In this document: positions 9,148-17,449 of the stretch, piece by piece
Position numbering within the stretch: the first letter of the stretch is position 1
Layout of the letters: every line of letters starts with the position of its first letter
Source of the DNA: Phycisphaerae bacterium
GTDB lineage: Bacteria; Planctomycetota; Phycisphaerae; UBA1845; Fen-1342
DNA: 64,000 nucleotides
Direction: 5' to 3'
Assembly: GCA_028279405.1 (NCBI GenBank)
Contig: JANQNU010000010.1
Span: 1 to 64,000, forward strand
Notes under the pieces: generated by a model
Told to the model about the DNA's origin: nothing
The model's database searches: none
What the model saw: only the letters and a program-made list of their open reading frames with translations
Translations under genes and position numbers: made by a program

Positions 9148-9309
9148 CTAGGCCGGCGTACCCAAGAACAGCGAGACCAGTGCCGAAAAAAGCACGGAAA
9201 GAAAGCTCGTCAGCACCTGCGAGAAGTTGATCAGGTCAAACGACTGGGCAAGCCCGAAGAGCGCACCGCCCGATGCCATCGTCGCGACCGATTTGTTCCA
9301 CCGCTTCAT
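9148..9309 (-). CDS. Possible small membrane-associated protein (53 aa)
   Basis: The ATG at 9309 has GGAG 8 nt upstream and opens 53 codons ending in TAG. The peptide starts MKRWNKSVATMASGGALFG and continues with a hydrophobic C-terminal half (SQVLTSFLSVLFSALVSLFLG), giving one or two membrane-like segments. I recognise no family. The frame stays open upstream to 9501 but that part reads as non-coding. It sits between tig and the large Cys-rich gene, with no visible partner. Real or chance is not decided by the sequence; the good ribosome site and hydrophobic pattern favour a real gene. Confidence 0.45.
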   Translation of the reverse strand: MKRWNKSVATMASGGALFGLAQSFDLINFSQVLTSFLSVLFSALVSLFLGTPA

Positions 9310-9740
9310 CTGATTGACTCCATGGAATCCAACACACCTGCACGAGCACAATACCCAGACGCAGACCGCGCACGTCGAGGTTACGCTGCACGAAACTTCG
9401 AGCAAGCCACCGAGCAACATGATCGCGAAGCAACGCGCCTCTACCTGCACCCATAGCGCAGAAGCCGCCACCGACCGATCACCTACGGATCGTGCCCGCA
9501 ATACAGCCCATCTACCGTAGCGGAGCGGCAGCCCCTGTCAAGCAGCCCCCAGGCGATCGCCCGCCGGCAAAACAGTGGCCCGATGGGGGGCGTGCCGAAG
9601 AGCACTATCGCTCGATCCCCCCAGAAAGAGCACCGCTCCCGACCCGAAGGCCGAGAGCGGTGCAGGTCATCAAACGGGTGAATCACCCGCGAAGACCAGG
9701 TCGACGAGAACCCGCCGACCCGACTCGCGTTGTGAATCAC
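9310..9740. other. Intergenic region with 3' terminator block
   Basis: No convincing gene. From 9621 onward it holds the 3' untranslated region of the Cys-rich gene that ends at 9741, with two hairpins, and this part is almost identical to the region at 12863-12983. The 9310-9620 part shows nothing I can name. Confidence 0.6.
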
Positions 9741-9770
9741 TTACGGCGTGCAAGGCGTGCCGCTCGTCAC
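9621..9770. repeat. 3' end/UTR repeat of the Cys-rich paralogues, copy A
   Basis: 150 bp matching 12863-13013 with one substitution (9648 versus 12890) and one single-base indel. It includes the terminator hairpin, a second small hairpin (CGGGTGA-A-TCACCCG) and the last codons of the gene. Confidence 0.85.
9630..9663 (-). terminator. Rho-independent-type terminator of the first Cys-rich gene
   Basis: On the minus strand the arms GCACCGCTCTCGG and CCGAAGG/GTCGGGAGCGGTGC pair (perfect outer 9 bp GCACCGCTC/GAGCGGTGC), followed by TCTTTCTGG. It lies about 80 nt after the stop codon. The T-run is short, so efficiency is uncertain. Confidence 0.65.
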
Positions 9771-12713
9771 CGCGGTCACGAAGTCATTGATGTCACCCAC
9801 AGTCACATTGCTGTCACCGTTGGTGTCATTGGCACATACGAAATCGCACGGCGCCACGCCACCCGGGAACAACGCGTTCCAGGCAGCCTCACCACCCGTG
9901 ACCGCAGCCACGAAGAAGTTGATGTCGCCAACCGTTACGTTGCCGTCGCAGTTCGAGTCCGCGCAGGCACCGCAGTTCGACCCGCCGCTGACCGACAACT
10001 GGTACTCGGCACCGGTCGCGCAGCAGATCTCCGGGTTCGTGGCGAAGTTCGGTGCCACGAGGATGACGAAGTCACCCTGAACCGGACCGGTCACGGTAAT
10101 CGTCGCCTCCGTGCACGCCGTCGTGACCTGCTGCTCAACCAACGGAATGGCGTCACAGTCAGCGATCGGCGTGCCGGTCGCCAGGACCGCGAACTGCGCC
10201 GAAAACTCGGCATTCAGCGTGATCACCAGATCTTCCGCCTGGTCGACACCCGCAAGAGCGTACCAGTCCGTGTCGCGGGTACCCTGCTCGAGCGCCGTGG
10301 TTCCGCAGATCTTCTGACCCGTCGAGATCGCACTGAAGTTCTGCGGCTCGGGATCCGAGGCGCAACCGTTGTTGAAGGTGTCATCGAAGTCGCAGGCCGA
10401 CAGGTCTTCACCCTCGGCGTCCGCGTCTCCATCACAATCGAGGTCGCACTGCGCCGGTTCGTCACAGACGCAAAGCGCATCGCAGTCGACACGCAGGCGA
10501 TACGTTCCCGGACACGGGACGCTGACCGGAACATTGATCCGGACCTGCGGCCCGACCACGACGTACACGGTACCGCCCGGTGCCGGGATATCGACCGTAC
10601 CACAGACACTGCCACCTTCGACTGGCGTCGCAAAGCCGACGATTTCCCCAGCACCGAAGTTGCAGTCGCCGTTGAAGTCGATCAAGACGATCACGACACC
10701 CGGGAAATCAACCTCTTCCAGCTGGACGCGGAGCGGACCAGGCGTAGCCGTCAAACGGTACCAGTCGAGGTTACGACTGAACGCCGCCCCGGGACCAGCA
10801 CCCGACTCACCACGGGTCGTACCGCAGACCACTGCCGGGCAAGAGATGTCGCTGTACGTCGCCGGCAACGGCGGATCCGAGGTCGGACCATTGCAACCGA
10901 TGTTGATGTCGTCCTCGGGAGCGTCACCACAGTTCGGCTCATTCTCCGGCGTGCAGCTCTCGCAGACGACGCTGCCACAGAGAACGCCCTGGTTGAACAG
11001 GCCGTTCATCTCACCGCAGTCGGTCTGCGTGAGTTGCTGGCAGCTGCCATCCGGCAAGCAGCAAGCACCGGCACAAGGCGTTCCCGCACAGGTCGTGTCC
11101 GGGCCGCTGAAGATGCCACCCAGGAATTCGAGGCACTCGCATTCACGGACGCCGTCCACACAACCGGTCGGCGTGCAGCAGGAACCGGTCGGCGAATCGC
11201 CGCAGTCCGCATCGCAAGACACGCTCAGACGATAGGACGTCGGGCACGGCGTATCATGCTCCACGGTGATCGACGTGCTGACGAAGATGTAGTGAACACC
11301 GGCCGAGAGGCACAGCGTGCCACAAACGTCGGTGGTGCCGTCGGACACGCCGACGAGCGTAGTCGCGAGATTGTCGCACGGAGCGCCAGGGTTCGGAGGC
11401 GTGATCTGGAGGACCACCGCCGGGAACGCGGCGTCCGTCAGTTCAACCCGAACGACCGTATCCGCCACCAGGTTGAGACGGTACCAGTCCGTGTCGCGGC
11501 TGAAGGTGCCCGTCGGCCCCATGCCGTCGGAATCACCGCGGATCGAGCCGCAAATCGTGTCGTCACACTGGATGTCGACGAAGACCGCCGGCGTGACGTT
11601 GCAACCGCCATTGATGGTGTCGAGCGGGTCACCACAGTCGCTCTCACCCTCGACCAGGCACGGCTCGCAGACCTGACCGGCGCAGCTGCTTCCACCGCCG
11701 AAGTACAGGCCGGATTGAGCTCCGCAATTCTGCTGCGAGACACCCTCCATGCACATTCCACTAGGCAGGCAGCAAGCACCGGCACACTCCACACCCGTGC
11801 AATCGGTACCGTTGCCGAGATAGATGCCACCCATGTTCTCACAATCCGGACGGTTCTCCACGGCGCACGTGCCATCCGCCATGCAGCAGCCACCCGTCGG
11901 ACAGACGTCACAGGAAGCGACGCCGATGTAATCCGAACAGGCAACACCTTCGAGAGGATTCGCGCCGACATTGTCCGGATCGCTGGCAGCAGCAAACAGG
12001 ACGTACGGCCGGTCGCCAGCCAGGCAATCCGAAACCGACACGGCATCACCCGGAGCACCACTGGCAGCCTGCAGAATCGTCGTGCTCGCGCAAGGATCGA
12101 AGCCGTCGTCCAGCTCGATGATCAGCGCCGTCACGAAGAACTCGGCCGTCACCGTCCAGGTGTAGAACGTCGTCTCAGACGGAATCACCAGATACCAGTC
12201 GGTGTCGCGAGTGCCGCCACTTGCCCCACTTTGACCACACACCGTCACGCCACAGTCGACATTCGTACTGAACGCCAGGGCAGCGGTGTTGCAACCCGAG
12301 TTGAAGCCGTCCGGCTGAGCGCACGGTCCCGGCTCGCCTTCCTGGACGGCGCCGGCAGGGCACTGACCGTCGAGAACGACACAGGCCGCCGCGAGGCAGT
12401 CCGTACCAGCACCAAAGTAAATGCCGTTCGCTGCTTCGCACGCTTCCGGCGACTGACCGTCGGTGCACTGACCGGTGGTCTGGTCGCAGCAAGCACCCGG
12501 AGCGCCTTCACCAAGCTCGACACTCGGCGCAACGCGATCGCTGTAGTCAGCGACGATGCCAGAAATGAACGTGCTGTCCGACACCGCGCTAACACGCGAA
12601 TCGGGTACACCACGCTGTAAACAACTCCCCAAATTCGGCTCGACAGGTGCAGCGGCCATCGCGCCGTTGCAGAGCCAGATACTAAGTCCCGTGAAACTGA
12701 AGATCGTTCGCAT
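9741..12713 (-). CDS. Secreted Cys-rich modular protein with C-terminal dockerin-type repeats (copy A)
   Basis: About 990 residues. The ATG at 12713 is chosen because AGAGGA lies 5 nt upstream and it opens a signal peptide (MRTIFSFTGLSIWLCNGAMA). The body alternates two modules: Cys-rich knots of pattern GxCCxxxGxC...C...GGxYxGxGTxCxxxxC (for example GACCLPDGSC), and beta-sandwich units marked by CG....G.RDTDWY, resembling bacterial pre-peptidase C-terminal domains. The end has two calcium-loop repeats, DSNCDGNVTVGDINFFV and DTNGDSNVTVGDINDFV, typical of type I dockerins. Likely exported and held at the cell surface or in a protein complex. A paralogue lies immediately upstream. Cohesin partner and function are unknown. 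Confidence 0.88.
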   Translation of the reverse strand: MRTIFSFTGLSIWLCNGAMAAAPVEPNLGSCLQRGVPDSRVSAVSDSTFISGIVADYSDRVAPSVELGEGAPGACCDQTTGQCTDGQSPEACEAANGIYFGAGTDCLAAACVVLDGQCPAGAVQEGEPGPCAQPDGFNSGCNTAALAFSTNVDCGVTVCGQSGASGGTRDTDWYLVIPSETTFYTWTVTAEFFVTALIIELDDGFDPCASTTILQAASGAPGDAVSVSDCLAGDRPYVLFAAASDPDNVGANPLEGVACSDYIGVASCDVCPTGGCCMADGTCAVENRPDCENMGGIYLGNGTDCTGVECAGACCLPSGMCMEGVSQQNCGAQSGLYFGGGSSCAGQVCEPCLVEGESDCGDPLDTINGGCNVTPAVFVDIQCDDTICGSIRGDSDGMGPTGTFSRDTDWYRLNLVADTVVRVELTDAAFPAVVLQITPPNPGAPCDNLATTLVGVSDGTTDVCGTLCLSAGVHYIFVSTSITVEHDTPCPTSYRLSVSCDADCGDSPTGSCCTPTGCVDGVRECECLEFLGGIFSGPDTTCAGTPCAGACCLPDGSCQQLTQTDCGEMNGLFNQGVLCGSVVCESCTPENEPNCGDAPEDDINIGCNGPTSDPPLPATYSDISCPAVVCGTTRGESGAGPGAAFSRNLDWYRLTATPGPLRVQLEEVDFPGVVIVLIDFNGDCNFGAGEIVGFATPVEGGSVCGTVDIPAPGGTVYVVVGPQVRINVPVSVPCPGTYRLRVDCDALCVCDEPAQCDLDCDGDADAEGEDLSACDFDDTFNNGCASDPEPQNFSAISTGQKICGTTALEQGTRDTDWYALAGVDQAEDLVITLNAEFSAQFAVLATGTPIADCDAIPLVEQQVTTACTEATITVTGPVQGDFVILVAPNFATNPEICCATGAEYQLSVSGGSNCGACADSNCDGNVTVGDINFFVAAVTGGEAAWNALFPGGVAPCDFVCANDTNGDSNVTVGDINDFVTAVTSGTPCTP

Positions 12714-12862
12714 AGGTTTCCTCTCCGAAAGGAAACAACGTGACTGGTCATACACAGTTGGTGCCCGCCAAGGACCAAACGGTATTCAGTCTCTCTATGC
12801 AGCGCTATCTAGCGCGTTCGTGGATCGTGCTTTCACCCTCCTCCCGACATAAATGATCCCGG

Positions 12863-13013
12863 CCAGAAAGAGCACCGCTCCCGACCCGAGGGCCGAGAGC
12901 GGTGCAGGTCATCAAACGGGTGAATCACCCGCGAAGACCAGGTCGACGAGAAACCCGCCGACCCGACTCGCGTTGTGAATCACTTACGGCGTGCAAGGCG
13001 TGCCGCTCGTCAC
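12863..13013. repeat. 3' end/UTR repeat of the Cys-rich paralogues, copy B
   Basis: The partner of 9621-9770, differing by one substitution and one inserted A. Similarity weakens immediately inside the coding sequence and then returns as an identical tract of about 85 bp over the first dockerin repeat. Confidence 0.85.
12872..12905 (-). terminator. Rho-independent-type terminator of the second Cys-rich gene
   Basis: Same hairpin as at 9630-9663: outer arms GCACCGCTC/GAGCGGTGC with TCTTTCTGG following on the minus strand, about 80 nt after the stop at 12984. It separates the two paralogues transcriptionally. Confidence 0.65.
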
Positions 13014-15908
13014 TGCGTTGACGAAGTCGTTGATGTCACCGACGGTAACGTTGCTGTCACCATTGGTGTCATTCGCACACACGAAGTCGCACGGCGCCAC
13101 GCCACCCGGGAACAGCGCGTTCCAGGCAGCCTCACCACCCGTGACCGCAGCCACGAAGAAGTTGATGTCGCCAACCGTTACGTTGCCGTCGCAGTTCGAG
13201 TCGCCGCAAGGACCGCAGTTCACACCGCCACCGATGGTGAGCTGGTACTCAGCACCCGGGCAGCAGATGTCTGCGTTCGCACCGAAGTTCGGCAACACGA
13301 TGATGATGAAGTCGCCCATGACCGGGCCGGTCACGGTGACATCCAGCGGCGTGCACGGCGTCGTCTGACCCGAAGCGGCAACAGGAATGTTGTCGCAGTC
13401 GGCGATCGGCGTGCCGCTGGCGAGGATGAACACGTCCGCGACGAACTCGGCGTTGACCGTGATGGTCAGATCTTCCGCCTGGTCGACACCCGCGAGGGCG
13501 TACCAGTCGGTGTCACGGGTGCCGGTCTCGAGAGCGGTCGTGCCGCAGATCTTCTGGCCGAGCGAGACGTTGCTGAACGCCTGCGGCTGGCCATCCGGAA
13601 CGTTGCAACCACCATTGAAGGTGTCGTTGCCGAGGTCGCAACCCGAGAGGTCTTCACCTTCGGCCATCGCATCGCCATCGCAGTCGAGGTTGCACTGCTG
13701 CGGCTCATCGCAGACGCAAGGCAGGTCGCAGTCGACGCTCAGACGATACGGGGTCGGGCACGGCGTGTCGTGCGCCACAGTCGTGGAGGTCGACACGAAC
13801 ACGATGTGCGTACCGGCGGCGAGATCGACGGTGCCGCAAGCACTGTCTGCACCAGCCGCATTGGTGATGACCGAAACGACGGTCGGACCCGGAGCGACGC
13901 AGTCATTGCCCGGATCGGTGATCACGAGCGCGACGGCCGGGAACGAGAGATCTTCAAGCACGACCCGCAGGCTCGTCGGGGCGGCCAGGTTGATCTGATA
14001 CCAGTCGGTGTCACGGCTGAAGCCGCCGCCACCGTCCGCGTTACCCTGGATGGTGCCGCAGATGGTCTCGCCGCAAGAAACGCTACCGTAGGCCGGCGGC
14101 GTCTGGTTGCAACCACTGTTCGTCTGCGGGTTACCGCAGTTCGGCTCACCTTCGGCCGAGCACGGCGTGCAGGTGACGTCCTGGCACTGCACCGCACCGC
14201 CCTGGAAGATACCGTTCATCTCGCCGCAATCGGCCTGGGTGGCCTGGATGCAGCTCGCGTCCGGCAGGCAGCAAGCACCGGTGCAAACGACGTTCGCACA
14301 CGCGGTACCGAGACCGTTGAAGACACCGCCGAGGAAGTCGGCGCACTCGCAAGCCGTGACGTCGTCGACGCAGCCGGCGCCCGTGCAGCACGAGCCGGTG
14401 TCGCCACAGGTGTCGTCACAGGTGACGCTCAGACGATAGGACGTCGGGCACGGCGTGTCATGCGCCATGGTCGTCGACGTGCTGACGAAGATGTAGTGGG
14501 CGCCGGCCGAGAGGCACAGCGTGGCGCACAGGTCGGTCGTGCCGTCGGTGGTACCGACGAGCGACGTCGCGAGGTTGTCGCACGGGGCGCCAGGGTTCGG
14601 CGGGGTGATCTGCAGGATCACGGCCGGGAACGAGGCGTTCGTGAGCTCAACGCGGACGACCGTATCGACCGCCAGGTTGATGCGGTACCAGTCCGTATCA
14701 CGGCTGAAGCCACCCGCACCGTCGGCGTTGCCTTCCATCGAACCGCAAACCGTGTCGTTGCACTGGATGTCGAAGAAGGCCGCCGGCGTGCTGTTGCAGC
14801 CACCGTTGATGGTGTCGACCGGCATACCGCAATCGGTTTCGCCTTCGACCAAGCAGGGCTCGCAGACCTGACCGGCGCAGGTGCTACCGGCACCGAAGTA
14901 CAGACCCGACTGGTTACCGCACTCCTGCTGCGAGAGACCTTCCTGGCAGGTGCCGCTCGGCAAGCAGCAAGCACCGGTGCAAGTCGCGCCCGTGCAATCC
15001 GTGCCATCACCGAGGTAGATACCGCCAGCGTTCACACAGTCCGGACGCTCGTCGACGATGCAGCTGCCATCGGCCAGGCAGCAACCGCCGGTGGCGCAGG
15101 CGTCGCACGAGGCAACACCGATGTAGTCGGCACAGGCAACGCCTTCGCCGACGATCGCACCCAGGTCATCCGGGTCGGTCGGAGCGGTGAACAGGACGTA
15201 CGGGGCATTGCCGGCGAGGCAATCCGTAACGGTCACGGCATCACCGGCGACACCGTTGGCCGCCTGCAAGGTCGTGGTATTCGCACAGGGGTCGAAACCG
15301 GTGTCGAGTTCGATGATGAACGCAACACAGGCATACTCGGCCGTAACGGTCCAGGTGTAGGCCGTCGTCTCGGACGGAATCACCAGGTACCAGTCCGTGT
15401 CGCGGGTGCCGCCAGTGGCTCCACCCTGACCGCAGACCGTCACACCACAATCGACGTTCGTGCTGAACGCCAGGGCGGCGGTGTTGCAACCCGAGTTGAA
15501 GCCGTCCGGCTGTGCGCACGGGCCGGGCTCGCCTTCCTGGACGGCGCCGGCGGGGCACTGACCGTCAAGCACGACACAGGCCGCCGCGAGGCAGTCCGTA
15601 CCGGCACCAAAATAGATACCGTTGGCTGCTTCGCAAGCTTCCGGCGACTGGCCATCGGTGCACTGACCGGTGGTCTGGTCGCAGCAGGCACCCGGAGCGC
15701 CTTCACCAAGCTCGAGGCTCGGCGCGACGCGATCGCCGTAATCAGCGATGATGCCAGCCGAGTACGTGCCGTCCGACACCGCGCCAATACGCGAATCGGC
15801 CGAGCCAGCCTGGAAAAAGCTTCCGAAGGCCAGATCGACCGGTGCAGCGGCGTAGGCGCCGGTACACAGACACATACAAAGTGCTGTGAAACTGAGAATC
15901 TTTCGCAT
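12984..15908 (-). CDS. Secreted Cys-rich modular protein with C-terminal dockerin-type repeats (copy B)
   Basis: About 974 residues, paralogue of copy A and upstream of it on the same strand. The ATG at 15908 lies in the same GAGAGGAAACCT ribosome-site context and opens a signal peptide (MRKILSFTALCMCLCTGAYAA). The first ~110 mature residues and the C-terminal dockerin pair (DSNCDGNVTVGDINFFV, DTNGDSNVTVGDINDFV) are nearly identical to copy A, whereas the central RDTDWY/beta-sandwich modules differ, including a third module with GGGFSRDTDWYQINLAAPT. Cys-rich knots such as GACCLPDASC and GGCCLADGSC recur. It is likely secreted and surface-attached. Recent duplication followed by central divergence or conversion of the ends would explain the pattern; function is unknown. 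Confidence 0.88.
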   Translation of the reverse strand: MRKILSFTALCMCLCTGAYAAAPVDLAFGSFFQAGSADSRIGAVSDGTYSAGIIADYGDRVAPSLELGEGAPGACCDQTTGQCTDGQSPEACEAANGIYFGAGTDCLAAACVVLDGQCPAGAVQEGEPGPCAQPDGFNSGCNTAALAFSTNVDCGVTVCGQGGATGGTRDTDWYLVIPSETTAYTWTVTAEYACVAFIIELDTGFDPCANTTTLQAANGVAGDAVTVTDCLAGNAPYVLFTAPTDPDDLGAIVGEGVACADYIGVASCDACATGGCCLADGSCIVDERPDCVNAGGIYLGDGTDCTGATCTGACCLPSGTCQEGLSQQECGNQSGLYFGAGSTCAGQVCEPCLVEGETDCGMPVDTINGGCNSTPAAFFDIQCNDTVCGSMEGNADGAGGFSRDTDWYRINLAVDTVVRVELTNASFPAVILQITPPNPGAPCDNLATSLVGTTDGTTDLCATLCLSAGAHYIFVSTSTTMAHDTPCPTSYRLSVTCDDTCGDTGSCCTGAGCVDDVTACECADFLGGVFNGLGTACANVVCTGACCLPDASCIQATQADCGEMNGIFQGGAVQCQDVTCTPCSAEGEPNCGNPQTNSGCNQTPPAYGSVSCGETICGTIQGNADGGGGFSRDTDWYQINLAAPTSLRVVLEDLSFPAVALVITDPGNDCVAPGPTVVSVITNAAGADSACGTVDLAAGTHIVFVSTSTTVAHDTPCPTPYRLSVDCDLPCVCDEPQQCNLDCDGDAMAEGEDLSGCDLGNDTFNGGCNVPDGQPQAFSNVSLGQKICGTTALETGTRDTDWYALAGVDQAEDLTITVNAEFVADVFILASGTPIADCDNIPVAASGQTTPCTPLDVTVTGPVMGDFIIIVLPNFGANADICCPGAEYQLTIGGGVNCGPCGDSNCDGNVTVGDINFFVAAVTGGEAAWNALFPGGVAPCDFVCANDTNGDSNVTVGDINDFVNAVTSGTPCTP

Positions 15909-16534
15909 AGGTTTCCTCTCCAACAAGAAACGACGTGACTGAATCAATTGCACAGTTGCAACCCGCCATAATGGGCTTAACGATCTACGAGTGCGCATAG
16001 AAAGCGCCAATAGTCGAGGCTGATTGGTCCTCCTTCGCCCTCCTCCCGATGTAAATAAGCCGATAAGGGCGAGTCAATACACCGCGCAAGCTACACGGTG
16101 TCACCAGGTGAGCGGCCCTGTCCTCGCCGAATCAATATCCGTGAAAAGCGATGTTTACGCGCATCTCCCAGCCGCAAACATTTAGGCGCAACCGGCCTGC
16201 TCGCTTCTCACCCTTACACTATCCATGAATATCGCGGCCACCCCCCCGTTGTCAAGGTTTTTGATGCCCGATTTTCACAAACATAACTCCAGGTTCCTCC
16301 AAGAGTTATAGAGTCCGATACACCGGGAGCGGTCACCGATCACCCTAGCCGACACATCGGGCGCGACCTAACGCCAGCCCACCTAAGCATTTCCGTCAGC
16401 TCCGCAGCACAGGCCGCCGCCGAACCCAGACCGATACGCAATCCACCCCCAATATCCACCGACCAACTCACAACAAGAGATCGACGTCTGATAACTATCA
16501 GGCCCGTTCGTCCACAACAATTGCCGTCGCAACA
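15909..16534. other. Intergenic region upstream of the Cys-rich gene pair
   Basis: No gene seen. It shares short words with the region upstream of copy A (CCTCTCC...CGTGACTG...CACAGTTG and CCTCCTCCCGA) and carries the promoter candidate at 16226-16255. The part 16280-16534 shows nothing I can name. Confidence 0.6.
16226..16255 (-). promoter_or_regulatory. Sigma70-type promoter candidate for the Cys-rich gene
   Basis: On the minus strand a consensus -35 TTGACA (16255-16250), an 18-nt spacer and TATTCA as -10 (16231-16226). It would give a leader of about 310 nt before the ATG at 15908. Confidence 0.45.
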
Positions 16535-17281
16535 CTACCTCTGGTCGTTGTCCCCTTTGGCGCGGTCCTTCTTGTTGCGGTTACTCCCCGCGGACTTGTT
16601 CCGTGTCAGGTCGGTTACGCGGACCCCTTCAGGCGGTTCGTAGCGAAATCGCTCCCGACGTAGCGGCGGGTCGACGCGAACGTCACTCCAGACCGTTTCC
16701 CGTGCAACTGCGCCATTTGCCCCAATCCCAACGACCTTATGCGGGACGCCGAGCTTCGCGAAGACGAACAGGCGGTGATGAGTGATTGCCGATCGCGTCC
16801 CGGTTGCTTTCAATTCGAAGACGTGCACCTTCTTGCCGTCCACCTTCTCGTCCGGCAACAGCCCGACTTCCGACTGTCGCAGACGTCCGAAAAGCGATTT
16901 GATGTCGAATGGGTTCTGGAACGCGCCGGGCACGTAGGGCTGCTTGACCACGGAAGTCTCGCCGCCTTGGGTGGTCGCCGTGTGGACGTTCTGCCCGTCG
17001 AACACGATCACCATGCTCCGGAGGGGCTTCTTCTCGTCGTTGGCGAAGGTCTGCTGCTCGCCACGAAAGTACCACTTCTTGCCCTGGCGCAGGGCCTCGA
17101 CCTTCAGCACCGAGCGCGCGCGTAGGTTGTTGGCACCGACCACCTGGTCCGTGGTCATTGTGTACGCCAGGGCCCGGTGTTTATCCAGCGCCGCCTGAAG
17201 ACGATCGATCACGGCCTTCGAATCGCGATCCGTGGAAGCCGGGAGCAAGGCCGCCGTACTCAATACCGCAATGAACAACAT
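16535..17281 (-). CDS. Exported LolA-like (outer-membrane lipoprotein carrier fold) protein
   Basis: A 248-residue protein with AGGAGG 9 nt upstream of its ATG and a short signal peptide (MLFIAVLSTAALLPA). The pattern of beta strands and phrases such as YTMTTDQVVGANNLRARSVL, GKKWYFRGEQQTF and VIVFDGQNVHTAT resembles the half-barrel of LolA/LolB and DUF2092-type periplasmic proteins. The C-terminal 30 residues are a basic, Asn/Lys-rich tail (RNKSAGSNRNKKDRAKG). It is expressed divergently from the phosphatase-cytochrome fusion. The fold assignment is by eye and tentative; binding of a lipid or lipoprotein is inferred only from the fold. Confidence 0.6.
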   Translation of the reverse strand: MLFIAVLSTAALLPASTDRDSKAVIDRLQAALDKHRALAYTMTTDQVVGANNLRARSVLKVEALRQGKKWYFRGEQQTFANDEKKPLRSMVIVFDGQNVHTATTQGGETSVVKQPYVPGAFQNPFDIKSLFGRLRQSEVGLLPDEKVDGKKVHVFELKATGTRSAITHHRLFVFAKLGVPHKVVGIGANGAVARETVWSDVRVDPPLRRERFRYEPPEGVRVTDLTRNKSAGSNRNKKDRAKGDNDQR

Positions 17282-17408
17282 ATCAATGGACCTCCTGGAA
17301 TCGGACAGATCTCCCCGTGAGGAGTGTAGAACAAACGCGGCGGTTTGGTAAGCTGCGCCGCTGGGACGGGATCACACTTTGACGGCCCGCGGGTCGAAGT
17401 TACGTAGT

Positions 17409-17425
17409 CCAGATAGACTATCTGG
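17409..17425. promoter_or_regulatory. Perfect palindrome, operator candidate
   Basis: CCAGATAG-A-CTATCTGG, 8-bp perfect arms with a single central base, ending 24 nt before the TTG start of the phosphatase-cytochrome gene. Position and symmetry fit a dimeric regulator site in the divergent promoter region. No regulator gene is adjacent. Confidence 0.5.
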
Positions 17426-17449
17426 CGTGGTCATCGGTTGGAGGTTTGC

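Noticed and set aside
9492-12620. Long open frame on the plus strand (about 1042 codons) opposite the first Cys-rich gene
   Set aside because: Its translation is a monotonous Arg/Thr/Ala/Val string without domains, signal or ribosome site. It mirrors codon bias of the minus-strand gene, which has a signal peptide, ribosome site, Cys modules and a dockerin end.
9741-15908. PEP-CTERM or other sorting signal on the Cys-rich proteins
   Set aside because: Both end directly after the dockerin-type repeat (TSGTPCTP) without a hydrophobic helix and basic tail.
12975-15938. Long open frame on the plus strand opposite the second Cys-rich gene
   Set aside because: Same artefact as above; similarity of the two antisense products follows from the paralogy of the sense genes.
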